Shown here: positions 33,893 to 41,201 of the stretch, piece by piece
Layout of the letters: every line of letters begins with the position of its first letter
Numbering within the stretch: position 1 is the first letter of the stretch
Origin: Verrucomicrobiota bacterium
GTDB taxonomy: Bacteria; Verrucomicrobiota; Verrucomicrobiia; Opitutales; Opitutaceae
DNA: 64,000 nt
Direction: 5' to 3'
Assembly: GCA_023432225.1 (NCBI GenBank)
Contig: JAEYUW010000021.1
Coordinates: 110,407 to 174,406, forward strand
Translations under genes and position numbers: made by a program
The notes under the pieces: model-generated
Told to the model about the DNA's origin: nothing
What the model saw: only the letters and a program-made list of their open reading frames with translations
Databases searched by the model: none

Positions 33893-35317
33893 ATGAAAAC
33901 CGCCCTGACGATCCTCGGTGCCTGGTTTCTTTCCATCGCCGCATCGGCCGGAATCGTCCGCGAAATTCCCGCCCCCGCGCCGGCCGACACCGGCGAGTCT
34001 TCGCTCTACACCGGCCCCGACGGCACGACGTATCTCACCTACGCCGGGCCCGGACTCGCCGAGGGCGAGCGCGCGCTCTGGCTCGCCACGCTCGCGCCCG
34101 GCGCCGAGGCGTGGAGCGCGCCGCGCGCCATCGTCAGCACGAAACGGCTCATGGAAAACTGGGCCGACTTCGCCTCGCTGGCCGTCGGCACCGACGGCCA
34201 GCTCTGGGCGCAATGGTTCCAATCCCGCGAGGGCGAAGACGCGCACGGCTACGACGGCTGGTTCGCCCGTTCGCGCGACGGCGGCGCCACTTGGTCGAAG
34301 CCCGCGCCGCTCGGTCACGAGTTCGTCTCCCTCGCGCCGCTCAGCGGCGGCCGCGTGCTCGCCGTCTGGCTCGAAAGCGCCCGCGTCCGCGATCCGAACG
34401 CTCCGCGGGTGAAACGCGATCCGAGCGCTCCTCGCCCCGCCAAGGACCCCGCCGCGCCTTACGCGCCCGCGATGCGCTTGAAGTCGCGTCTGCTCGCGCC
34501 CGACGGCGCCACGCTGCAGGATTGGGTCGTCGATCCCGACGTCTGCACCTGTTGTCAGACCACGCTCGCGCACCTCGGCGGCGACCGCGTCGTCGTCGCC
34601 TACCGCGGCCACACTCGGGAGGAGATTCGCGACAGCCACCTCGCGTTTTTCAACCAGCACATCTGGGGCCCGCCGCGCCTGCTGCATGCCGACGGCTGGA
34701 AAATCCCCGCGTGTCCCGTCAACGGTCCCGCCGCCGACGCGCGCGGCGAGTCACTCGCCCTCGCGTGGTTCACCGCGGCCGACGGCGTGGCCCGCGTGCA
34801 GGCGAAGCTCTCGCGCGACGGCGGCGTCAGCTTCGGCCCCGCGATCGCCCTCGACCTCGGGCGCCCCATCGGACGCATCGATCTCGTGAAACTCGCCGAC
34901 AACTCCGCTCTCGTCTCGTGGCTCGAGGCCGAGTCGCAAGGCAACGCCGCCGGCCTCTACGTCCGCCGCCTTTTCCCCGACGGCACGCTCTCCGCGCCGC
35001 AACTCGTCGCGTCCACGAGCGCAGTCCGCGCCAGCGGTTTCGCGCGCCTGGCCGCACGCCGCGACGGCGACGGCCTCACCGCGATCATCAGCTGGACCGA
35101 CACCGCGCCGAAAGATCCCGCCAACCCGAAATCGCCCGCCGCCACGCGTATCCGCACGGCGCGGATTGACGCCGCCGCGCTGGGCCCCGCCCCCGCCGCG
35201 AGCACGCCCGCACCAACCACACGGCCTCGCGCCGTGGTCCGGGGCGACGAACTCGCCCTGCTCGATATTTGCGAACCACGACTCGCCCGTCATTCTCCGT
35301 CCAACAAAGCACCATGA
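33893..35317 (+). CDS. Secreted sialidase-fold beta-propeller with a CTCC motif
   Basis: A 474-aa protein with signal peptide (MKTALTILGAWFLSIAASAG). Bacterial-neuraminidase-like repeat signatures occur (SRDGGATWSKP, LSRDGGVSFGP), indicating a six-bladed propeller. The arginine triad needed for sialidase activity is not evident. A striking C218-T-C220-C221 motif (DVCTCCQTTLA) sits about midway and could bind a soft metal such as Cu(I). Its stop codon overlaps the start of the CusF-like gene (ATGA), so the two are translationally coupled. The sialidase label describes the fold only. A copper-related role is inferred from neighbours. Confidence 0.8.
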   Translation: MKTALTILGAWFLSIAASAGIVREIPAPAPADTGESSLYTGPDGTTYLTYAGPGLAEGERALWLATLAPGAEAWSAPRAIVSTKRLMENWADFASLAVGTDGQLWAQWFQSREGEDAHGYDGWFARSRDGGATWSKPAPLGHEFVSLAPLSGGRVLAVWLESARVRDPNAPRVKRDPSAPRPAKDPAAPYAPAMRLKSRLLAPDGATLQDWVVDPDVCTCCQTTLAHLGGDRVVVAYRGHTREEIRDSHLAFFNQHIWGPPRLLHADGWKIPACPVNGPAADARGESLALAWFTAADGVARVQAKLSRDGGVSFGPAIALDLGRPIGRIDLVKLADNSALVSWLEAESQGNAAGLYVRRLFPDGTLSAPQLVASTSAVRASGFARLAARRDGDGLTAIISWTDTAPKDPANPKSPAATRIRTARIDAAALGPAPAASTPAPTTRPRAVVRGDELALLDICEPRLARHSPSNKAP

Positions 35318-35664
35318 AACTCCCCACCCTCCACCTCCGCCTGACCGCCCTCGCGCTGGCTTTGCTCACGCCCGCCGTCGCACTGCACGCGCAAGATCAC
35401 GCCGCGCACGGCGCGGCCGAAAAGCCCCCCTCGCCCATGCACCCGCTCAAGGGCGTGATCGTCGACGTGTTCACCGAGAAATCGGCCCTGCTCGTGAAGC
35501 ATGAGGAAATCCCCGGCGTGATGCGCGCGATGACGATGATGTTCCTCGTCGACGCCGACACGCTCGCCCGCGTGAAGAAGGGCGACGCCATCACCGGCCA
35601 GATGGGCCGCAACGAGAACAAGAAATGGATTCTGCGCGACGTGAAGGTCGTCACGAAGAGCTAG
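35314..35664 (+). CDS. CusF-like periplasmic copper-binding protein
   Basis: A 116-aa exported protein with signal peptide (up to about residue 27, HAQDHAAHG). A single CusF-type small beta-barrel follows: GVIVDVFTEKSALLVKHEEI and MRAMTMMF, then GDAITGQMGR. CusF binds Cu(I)/Ag(I) by one His, two Met and a cation-pi Trp. Here the His (VKHEE) and the M-T-M pair are kept, but the Trp position appears to be Met. Coupled to the CTCC propeller gene by a 4-bp overlap, it closes the copper-related run and is followed by REP hairpins. Confidence 0.85.
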   Translation: MKLPTLHLRLTALALALLTPAVALHAQDHAAHGAAEKPPSPMHPLKGVIVDVFTEKSALLVKHEEIPGVMRAMTMMFLVDADTLARVKKGDAITGQMGRNENKKWILRDVKVVTKS

Positions 35665-35669
35665 GTCGT

Positions 35670-35744
35670 CTGTCGCGGCGGTCTGCGACCGCCGTTGAAC
35701 GTCACACCGCGAATTCTCTCGGCGGTCATAGACCGCCGCTACAG
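35670..35744. repeat. Paired REP hairpins after the copper locus
   Basis: Two copies of the unit (GTAG)CGGCGGTCTATGACCGCCG lie in inverted orientation: a diverged left one at 35670-35694 and a perfect right one at 35720-35744 ending in CTAC. The same unit occurs at 41129-41201. Confidence 0.8.
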
Positions 35745-35755
35745 AAACACCGGTC

Positions 35756-36304
35756 CTACTGCACGCGCTTCACGCGCACCCAAAGTCCTTCGGGCAAGAG
35801 GAACAGCTTCCACGTGCCGAACGAAGAGGGGCGGATTTCCACCTCCGCGTTCTCCCGTGCGCCGAAGAAGCGCGACTCGGCGTTGCGCTCGGCCACCCAA
35901 ACCTGGCCGTTCTCGAGGCGGAAGCTCGTGTTGGGCCCCCACGCGCGGAACGTGCCCGCGATCCGCGAGCGAATCACCTCCGCCTCGATCGCGCTCGGCT
36001 TCGGCGCGAGGCCCACGCGGGCCTTGTTCTCGGCTTCGATCTCCGCCTTTGCCTGCGCCTTGGCTTCCGCTTTCGCGACTTCCTTCACCTCGGCGATCGC
36101 TTTCTGGCGCGCGTAGGTCACGGCGTGATCGGTTTCCTGCGTCACATACTCCGCTGCGAGTGCGTCCAGCGCGGCGCGTTGCTCTTCGGTGAGGTTTTCC
36201 AGTCCGGCTTTGGCCCGCTGCTCCGGAGTGAGCGAGCGCCAGAAACTTTCGCGGGCAAAAGCGCTCGCGACCAACACACAGAACACGAGGACGGCCTTTT
36301 TCAT
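35756..36304 (-). CDS. Secreted protein of unknown function with Lys/Ala/Glu-rich helix
   Basis: A 182-aa protein. Signal peptide (MKKAVLVFCVLVASAFA) is followed by a segment with EQRAKAGLENLTEEQRAALD. A long charged coiled-coil-like helix (KAIAEVKEVAKAEAKAQAKA and onward) leads to a C-terminal beta-rich domain (WGPNTSFRLENGQVWVAE, then KLFLLPEGLWVRVKRV). The C-terminal part looks like a small barrel measuring surface or ion environment, but no family is recognised. The ATG at 36304 is used. It is convergent with the copper genes and divergent from thpR. Confidence 0.65.
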   Translation of the reverse strand: MKKAVLVFCVLVASAFARESFWRSLTPEQRAKAGLENLTEEQRAALDALAAEYVTQETDHAVTYARQKAIAEVKEVAKAEAKAQAKAEIEAENKARVGLAPKPSAIEAEVIRSRIAGTFRAWGPNTSFRLENGQVWVAERNAESRFFGARENAEVEIRPSSFGTWKLFLLPEGLWVRVKRVQ

Positions 36305-36426
36305 GGCGCGGAAGCAAACAGCGGAGCGGGCCCGGCTCCACTTCTTTTTCGCGCTCGCGTGCCGGCCCGGGAGCGCCACGCCACTTTGCGCTGGCGGAGC
36401 GGAGGCGTGCGACTTCGCTCAGGCGC

Positions 36427-36981
36427 ATGAGCGTGCAACGCCTTTTCGTCGCCCTGACTCCGCCGCCGCCCGTGCGCGAGGAACTCGCCGCGCTGGCGGA
36501 CGATCTCGAGGGCGTGCGCTGGACACCGGCGAACAACCTGCACCTCACGCTGCGTTTCCTCGGCGACACGACCGCGGGAAAGCAGGCCGACATGGAGACC
36601 GCGCTCGCGCGAGTGCGCGTGGAATCGTTCGTGTTGCCGGTGGGCGGTCTCGGCGTTTTTCCGCCGCGCGGTCCGGCCAAGGTGTTGTGGGCCGGCGTCG
36701 GTTCCGGCCACACGCGGCTCTACCAGCTGCGCAAGCAGGTGGATGAAGCGCTGCTGTCTGTGGACATGACGATCGACGTGCGGAATTTCTCGCCGCACTT
36801 CACGGTCGCCAGACTGAGCGAAACCGTGGAACCGAAGCACCTCGGCAAATACCTCTATCACCACCGCAACTTCGAGGCTCCGCCCTTTCGCGTCGCGTCG
36901 TTCGATCTTTACGCGAGCGAGCTGCAGCCGGGGCGCGCCCCCGCGTATCGCGTGGTGCGGCAGTTTTCGCTCGAGGAGTGA
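36427..36981 (+). CDS. thpR: RNA 2',3'-cyclic phosphodiesterase (2H family)
   Basis: A 184-aa protein with the two catalytic HxT/Sx motifs of 2H phosphoesterases: HLTL (about 39-42) and HFTV (about 122-125). The sequence begins QRLFVALTPPPPVREEL, and GVFPPRGPAKVLWAGV lies between the motifs. It opens 2',3'-cyclic phosphates on RNA ends. It stands alone, divergent from the secreted unknown protein. Confidence 0.9.
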   Translation: MSVQRLFVALTPPPPVREELAALADDLEGVRWTPANNLHLTLRFLGDTTAGKQADMETALARVRVESFVLPVGGLGVFPPRGPAKVLWAGVGSGHTRLYQLRKQVDEALLSVDMTIDVRNFSPHFTVARLSETVEPKHLGKYLYHHRNFEAPPFRVASFDLYASELQPGRAPAYRVVRQFSLEE

Positions 36982-37053
36982 GAGGGATGCCGCGTTCACG
37001 GCGGGCCCAGCGGTCCCGCCGACCTTGGTCAGCGCGCGGAGTCGCCGGGCGCC

Positions 37054-37083
37054 AAAGAAAAAGCGGAGCCTCGCGGCTCCGCT
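37054..37083 (-). terminator. Rho-independent terminator of the DUF481 gene
   Basis: On the minus strand the stem AGCGGAGCC/GGCTCCGCT (loop GCGA) is followed by TTTTTCTTT. It lies 46 bp past the stop codon. Confidence 0.88.
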
Positions 37084-37128
37084 TGAAATTCTCTCCGGCG
37101 CAGGAAGCGCGTCCGGATTTTCGCGCGC

Positions 37129-38187
37129 TTACTTCCAGTTCAGGATCAGCGCGGTGAAGTAGGTGGTGTCGAGCTTCGGCGCGTTGCCGGCGGGCTGGCT
37201 TTGATAGTCGTTGTTCACGCCCATGCGCAGCTTCCAGAAATCGCCGGCCTTGATCGGCAAGTCGAACGTCGTCTCGTGCACCGCGCGGTAGTTCGCGAAA
37301 TCCTTGAACGAGGGCGTGTAGGTGATCGCGTTGTTCATCGTGGCCCAGCCGAGCGTCTGCTTGTTGATCAGAGCGATGTCGAGTCCGGCGGAGCTGAAGT
37401 CCGGCGTCGTGCCCGCGTAGGTTTCGTAGGTGTAGCCGAGACCGAGACGGACCTCGAGGTCCTGCGCGTCGCTTTTCACCAATTTGCGACCGACACCGAA
37501 CGCGGAGTTGGAGCGCAGGTCGATGTTCTTGATCTTGTCCTTCGAAAGCTCGGTGCGCGCATACCACACCGCCGAGCCGGTGAAGAACGAGGAGTAGTCC
37601 ACGCCGGCCTTCCAGTCGTCGGCCGTCTTGTTGCCGTTTTCCTGCGCGCGGTTGATCGCGGCGTTGAACATCAGCTTGTCCTCGGGGCTCTCAAGCGTCG
37701 CCTTGAAGCCGAGCGCGCCGGAGAACTTCTCCGAGCCGCCCGTGCGGCCGTTGATCGCGGCGGAGGCCTCGTAGGACCAGCGGCGCTTCAGCTTTTCGGC
37801 GGCGGCTTTGACGTCGCGCATCTCCGGGCTGTCCTCACCGGGACGCCAGATCGCCACCACGTTGGCCGGCGGCGCGGACATCTGGCCGTCGGGCGCGGTG
37901 ACGACGATGCCAGCGTTGCCCGGTGCCACGGTGCCGAGCACGTGCGTGCCGGCCTTGAGGCCGACGTTCACGACGTCGTCGGTCTGGAAGCTCTTGATGT
38001 GCTCCTGGGCGATGGTCATCACGCCCGCGAATTTCGTCTCGAAGCGAAACAGGCCCTTCTCGGCCGAGAGCAGTTTGCCGTTCACGACCGAGCCGTCGGT
38101 CAGCTCAATGCGATCCGCCATCGCGGAACGGGTGAGGGCGAGGGCAACGAACGCACTCGCGAGGATTCGGAGGAAGGTGTGTTTCAT
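37129..38187 (-). CDS. DUF481 outer-membrane protein
   Basis: A 352-aa protein with signal peptide (MKHTFLRILASAFVALALTRSAMA). A short N-terminal domain (DRIELTDGSVVNGKLLSAEK, an SH3-like start common in these proteins) is followed by a C-terminal beta-barrel of the DUF481 type (WSYEASAAINGRTGGSEKFS up to TYFTALILNWK). Members are salt- or stress-induced outer-membrane proteins of unknown function. It is followed by its own terminator. The divergent neighbour is a 2OG oxygenase. Confidence 0.85.
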   Translation of the reverse strand: MKHTFLRILASAFVALALTRSAMADRIELTDGSVVNGKLLSAEKGLFRFETKFAGVMTIAQEHIKSFQTDDVVNVGLKAGTHVLGTVAPGNAGIVVTAPDGQMSAPPANVVAIWRPGEDSPEMRDVKAAAEKLKRRWSYEASAAINGRTGGSEKFSGALGFKATLESPEDKLMFNAAINRAQENGNKTADDWKAGVDYSSFFTGSAVWYARTELSKDKIKNIDLRSNSAFGVGRKLVKSDAQDLEVRLGLGYTYETYAGTTPDFSSAGLDIALINKQTLGWATMNNAITYTPSFKDFANYRAVHETTFDLPIKAGDFWKLRMGVNNDYQSQPAGNAPKLDTTYFTALILNWK

Positions 38188-38324
38188 GGAATGGATCGGT
38201 CTCTGAAGCAGGGAGAACTTTCTGACTCAACCACTAAAGCGCAGCGCACCCTGGAGCGCAATACAGGCTATTCCCCACCGGCTTCGCGATTGCCCACGTC
38301 CATTTTTCCCCCGAATAAACCCCC

Positions 38325-38942
38325 ATGCCGACGCGCGCTTGGTTTCCCACTTACCTCTATCACGAGCCCCTGCAACGCGCCGGGCTCGAGCGTTTCAACG
38401 CCGAACTGGCCGACGAATGTCGCCGCATCCGCGACTACGACGACGCCGGCCGCAAATGGTGCGAGAAAAACTATCCCGGTGGCTACACCTCCTACGCCTC
38501 GTTGAACCGCTTGCACGAGTTCTCGTCCACCTTCGCGGCCTTGGAGCGCAAGATCACGGCGCATGTGAAAAAATTCGCGCGCGAACTCGATATGGATCTC
38601 CGCGGCCGCGAGATCGCCATGAGCGACTTCTGGGTGAACATCATGCCCGAACACGCGGCGCACAGCCTGCACCTGCACCCCAACAGCTTCATCAGCGGCA
38701 CCTATTACGTCGTCACGCCGCGCGGCTGTCCCGGCCTGAAATTCGAGGATCCGCGCCTCAGCAAATTCATGGCCGCACCGCCGAAGATGGCTGAAGCCCG
38801 GCGCGAAAACCTGCCGCACATCACGTATCCCGCCAAAGCCGGCTGGCTGCTGCTCTTCGAAAGCTGGCTGCGCCACGAAGTCGCCGCCAACCGCACGACC
38901 GAGGAGCGCATAAGCGTCAGCTTCAATTATCACTGGAGCTGA
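38325..38942 (+). CDS. TIGR02466-type 2-oxoglutarate/Fe(II) oxygenase-like protein
   Basis: A 205-aa protein beginning AWFPTYLYHEPL. The facial-triad pattern is visible as HLHPNS (double His in a strand), later RHEV and the 2OG-binding Arg in ERISVSFNYHW. Proteins of this family hydroxylate amino-acid or peptide substrates; most are uncharacterised. No clustering with tailoring enzymes is seen. The 137-bp gap upstream faces the DUF481 gene. Confidence 0.85.
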   Translation: MPTRAWFPTYLYHEPLQRAGLERFNAELADECRRIRDYDDAGRKWCEKNYPGGYTSYASLNRLHEFSSTFAALERKITAHVKKFARELDMDLRGREIAMSDFWVNIMPEHAAHSLHLHPNSFISGTYYVVTPRGCPGLKFEDPRLSKFMAAPPKMAEARRENLPHITYPAKAGWLLLFESWLRHEVAANRTTEERISVSFNYHWS

Positions 38943-38984
38943 GCGGACCGGTGGCGCGGACCGAACGAAGCACCGCGCCCCAGC

Positions 38985-39009
38985 GTAGCGGAATTCGTAA
39001 GAATTTCGT
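38985..39009 (+). repeat. GTAG-type REP
   Basis: GTAGCGGAATTCGTAAGAATTTCG is nearly identical to the copy at 19390-19414. Confidence 0.75.
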
Positions 39010-39152
39010 CACTCATCACGCGCGAAGCGTCACGCCTTCCGTTCCGCGGAAAACAGACCGCGCCACCACGCTCCATCCCGAAATCCCGTGCCCTCGTCCC
39101 GCGATGACACATCAACGGGAAACTTCCGACCGCGCCTAACGTCTCCAGATCG

Positions 39153-39851
39153 ATGCGCTCCTTCGCCCCGTTCTGGCCGCGTTTGCTGACCGGTCTTCTG
39201 GTTTTCCTGCTCGCCTCGTGCGCCTCCGACGATCGTCCGCGCCGCGGCACTCCGCCGAAACCGCCGCAGCCGATTGCCGGTGAAGCGAACTACCTCAGCG
39301 GCTCGCTGGTGGCTTCGATTCGCGTCGGCATGGAATTTCAGCGTCCTGAAGGAGGCGGTGACGGCGGCGAACGGGGTGGACGCGAAGGCGGTGGCCGGCG
39401 CGGCGGGGGCGGCATGAGTTTCGGCGGTGGCGCCGGCCCGATGCACTTCGGCAGCGGCGGTGGCGGTCCGGGTGGAGGTGGCCGCGGCGGACGCGGCGAT
39501 GGTCCGCCGGCGGAATTCGGTCGGGACGCCGCCGGTAGCCCGCGAGCACGCCCCGCAAATGGGCTGCCCTTGATGATTCACCTTCAGCTCCGCAACACCG
39601 GCACCACGCCGCTCGAAGTGGCCGTGCGCGATTTCGTTTCACCGCTCGGCAACTTCGTCGTGCAACCCGCCACGCTCACGGTGCCGGCGGGCGAGTCCGC
39701 CGAGTTCTCGCCCATGACTTCATTCGTGCAAGGCGACCTGCCCGACGAGATGCCCGCCACGCTGGCGCTCCGCGTCGCCGGAAAAACCGAGAAGCAGGTG
39801 ATCGTGCTCCGTCCCATCGCGACCGGCGAGCCGTCTCCGGGCAACCGGTAG
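39153..39851 (+). CDS. Glycine-rich lipoprotein of unknown function
   Basis: A 232-aa protein with a lipobox (VFLLASCAS, Cys at about 23). It has a Pro/Lys-rich start and about 60 residues of Gly/Arg-rich low complexity (GGREGGGRRGGGGMSFGGG and similar). A compact C-terminal beta domain (MIHLQLRNTGTTPLEVAVRD, then VPAGESAEFSPM) resembles an immunoglobulin-like or DUF-type fold. No family is recognised. Its stop codon TAG is the TAG of a GTAG REP (39848-39851), so the natural end may have been altered by the insertion. Confidence 0.65.
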   Translation: MRSFAPFWPRLLTGLLVFLLASCASDDRPRRGTPPKPPQPIAGEANYLSGSLVASIRVGMEFQRPEGGGDGGERGGREGGGRRGGGGMSFGGGAGPMHFGSGGGGPGGGGRGGRGDGPPAEFGRDAAGSPRARPANGLPLMIHLQLRNTGTTPLEVAVRDFVSPLGNFVVQPATLTVPAGESAEFSPMTSFVQGDLPDEMPATLALRVAGKTEKQVIVLRPIATGEPSPGNR

Positions 39852-39924
39852 GGCGAGTTCTCCGAACGAGCCGCAACGCGCAACGGAGCGATATCCGAAC
39901 GACTGGTTCGGAGGACTCGCCCTG
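39848..39924. repeat. REP-type inverted repeat after the Gly-rich lipoprotein gene
   Basis: GTAG plus GGCGAGTTCTCCGAAC at the left pairs with GTTCGGAGGACTCGCC at the right (one mismatch). Confidence 0.7.
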
Positions 39925-39942
39925 CCCTGACGCACACCACCG

Positions 39943-40602
39943 CTAGCGGCCGAGGTCGGCGATCTCGTCCGACTCAAAAGTGAGCGTGCCGCGCGCGCCG
40001 GCCCCGAACGACGCGCGCAACATCGCCCGCGCGACCACCTCGGCGTGTATCGCGCGATACTTGCGCCAACGTCCCATCAAGATCGGCTCTGTGATGGCCA
40101 GCCCGACCGCGCTGAGCCGCTCGCCGAGGCGATATTCGCGCCGCGGCCCGAGCAGCAGGCTGGGCCGGAAAATCCCCAGCGTGTTGAAGCCCATCACCTC
40201 GAGCGCGTGATCCGTTTCGCCCTTCACTCGCGGATAGAAAAATCGCGCGGCCGCATCCGCCCCCATCGACGACACGTGAAAAAACCGCCGCGCTCCGCCC
40301 TGCTGCGCCGCCCACGCAAACGCCAGCACCGCGCCTTGATCGACCGCGCGGAACGCCTCGCGCGAGCCCGCCTGCTTGATCGTCGTCCCCAGGCAACAGA
40401 ACGCATCGTCGCCTCGCAACGACTGCCGCGCCTCACGCAACGCCGCGAACTCCGTCGTCACCTGTTCGAGCTTGGGGTGCTGGATCTCGAGCGGCCGACG
40501 CCCCACCGCGACCACGCGCTCGTATTCGGGCGCGGCGAGTAATTGTTGCAGCAGGAAGCCGCCCACGAGTCCTGAACCGCCGGCAAGGAGCGCTGTAGCC
40601 AT
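39943..40602 (-). CDS. NAD(P)-binding short-chain oxidoreductase-like protein
   Basis: A 219-aa Rossmann-fold protein with ALLAGGSGLVGGFLL, the TGxxGxxG-type nucleotide loop at the extreme N-terminus. FFHVSSMGADAAARFFYPRV carries an HSSM-type signature, and YRLGERLSAVGLAITEPIL follows. It resembles the atypical SDR group (HTATIP2/TIP30-like). The catalytic Tyr of classical SDRs is replaced by a YPRVKGETD motif. It may bind NADPH and act as a quinone or nucleotide-sugar reductase; the substrate is unknown. The ATG at 40602 gives the standard N-terminus. Confidence 0.85.
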   Translation of the reverse strand: MATALLAGGSGLVGGFLLQQLLAAPEYERVVAVGRRPLEIQHPKLEQVTTEFAALREARQSLRGDDAFCCLGTTIKQAGSREAFRAVDQGAVLAFAWAAQQGGARRFFHVSSMGADAAARFFYPRVKGETDHALEVMGFNTLGIFRPSLLLGPRREYRLGERLSAVGLAITEPILMGRWRKYRAIHAEVVARAMLRASFGAGARGTLTFESDEIADLGR

Positions 40603-40911
40603 GGCGGGACGCTGCGCACGCCTCGGCACGACGCAACCGCGCAACCGCGCAAACTCAAACCGCGCAAACCCGAACCGCGCGCCATCCCGCCCCCACCGCC
40701 CTCCCCACCTTTCCGCCCCGGCAGTTTATTGCTTATTAAGCAATTTTGTGCAGACCGCCGGATGGGAGAATCGCAGGAGGAACACTCCGACTAAAATTGC
40801 TTATTAAGCAATTTTTGCAGGGATGACGGGGACTGGACATCTGGCCCGCCTGCCCGTGGGGGCACTCTCTGCCGGGTTGCACGAACGGAAGAGAAGCGTA
40901 GGAGTGTGTCC
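40603..40911. promoter_or_regulatory. Intergenic region with two TATTA-centred palindromes
   Basis: No gene is supported in this 309-bp gap. Short direct repeats of AACCGCGCAAACxC lie at 40632-40680. A palindrome ATTGCTTA-T-TAAGCAAT at 40728-40744 and a longer one AAAATTGCTTA-T-TAAGCAATTTT at 40793-40815 have centres 68 bp apart, in front of the 66-aa gene. The arrangement matches the pair upstream of cdd. Confidence 0.55.
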
Positions 40912-41112
40912 ATGCTCGTCATCCGCCGCATGGACGATGGAAAGCGCTCCTACACGGCAATGTTTTTGCCGGGCGAGGAGCCGCGCGTGTTCCCGACGAG
41001 CGACCAGGAGCACGCGCGCATTCTGCAGATTTTCAAACAGGACAAACCCTACGACGACGTCTGGAACGACTTCACGGAATTCCAGATCGGTCGCGACGCG
41101 GCGGCAAAATAG
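40912..41112 (+). CDS. Small conserved-looking protein of unknown function (66 aa)
   Basis: The protein starts MLVIRRMDDGKRSYTAMFLP and ends FTEFQIGRDAAAK. It is basic at the N-terminus and acidic/aromatic later (YDDVWNDFTEF). No family is recognised. The ATG at 40912 is chosen because AGGAG lies 7 nt upstream; a GTG at 40906 is also possible. The two palindromes upstream suggest dedicated transcriptional control. It is too short to judge a function. Confidence 0.6.
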   Translation: MLVIRRMDDGKRSYTAMFLPGEEPRVFPTSDQEHARILQIFKQDKPYDDVWNDFTEFQIGRDAAAK

Positions 41113-41128
41113 CGTGGCTCCTCTCCGT

Positions 41129-41201
41129 CTGTAGCGGCGGTCTATGACCGCCGAGCGAAGGCCGCGTCACGCTCCTCGGCGGTAATAGACCGCCGCTACA
41201 G
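41129..41201. repeat. Pair of inverted REP units
   Basis: CTGTAGCGGCGGTCTATGAC plus CGCCGAG at the left and its inverse at the right form 27-bp arms with one mismatch. Both ends carry GTAG/CTAC. The TAG of the right unit is the stop codon of the membrane dipeptidase. Confidence 0.85.

Noticed and set aside
40632..40680. Short direct repeats AACCGCGCAAACxC resembling a mini CRISPR
   Set aside because: Units are 12-14 bp without constant spacers and no cas genes are present; it is simple tandem repetition.
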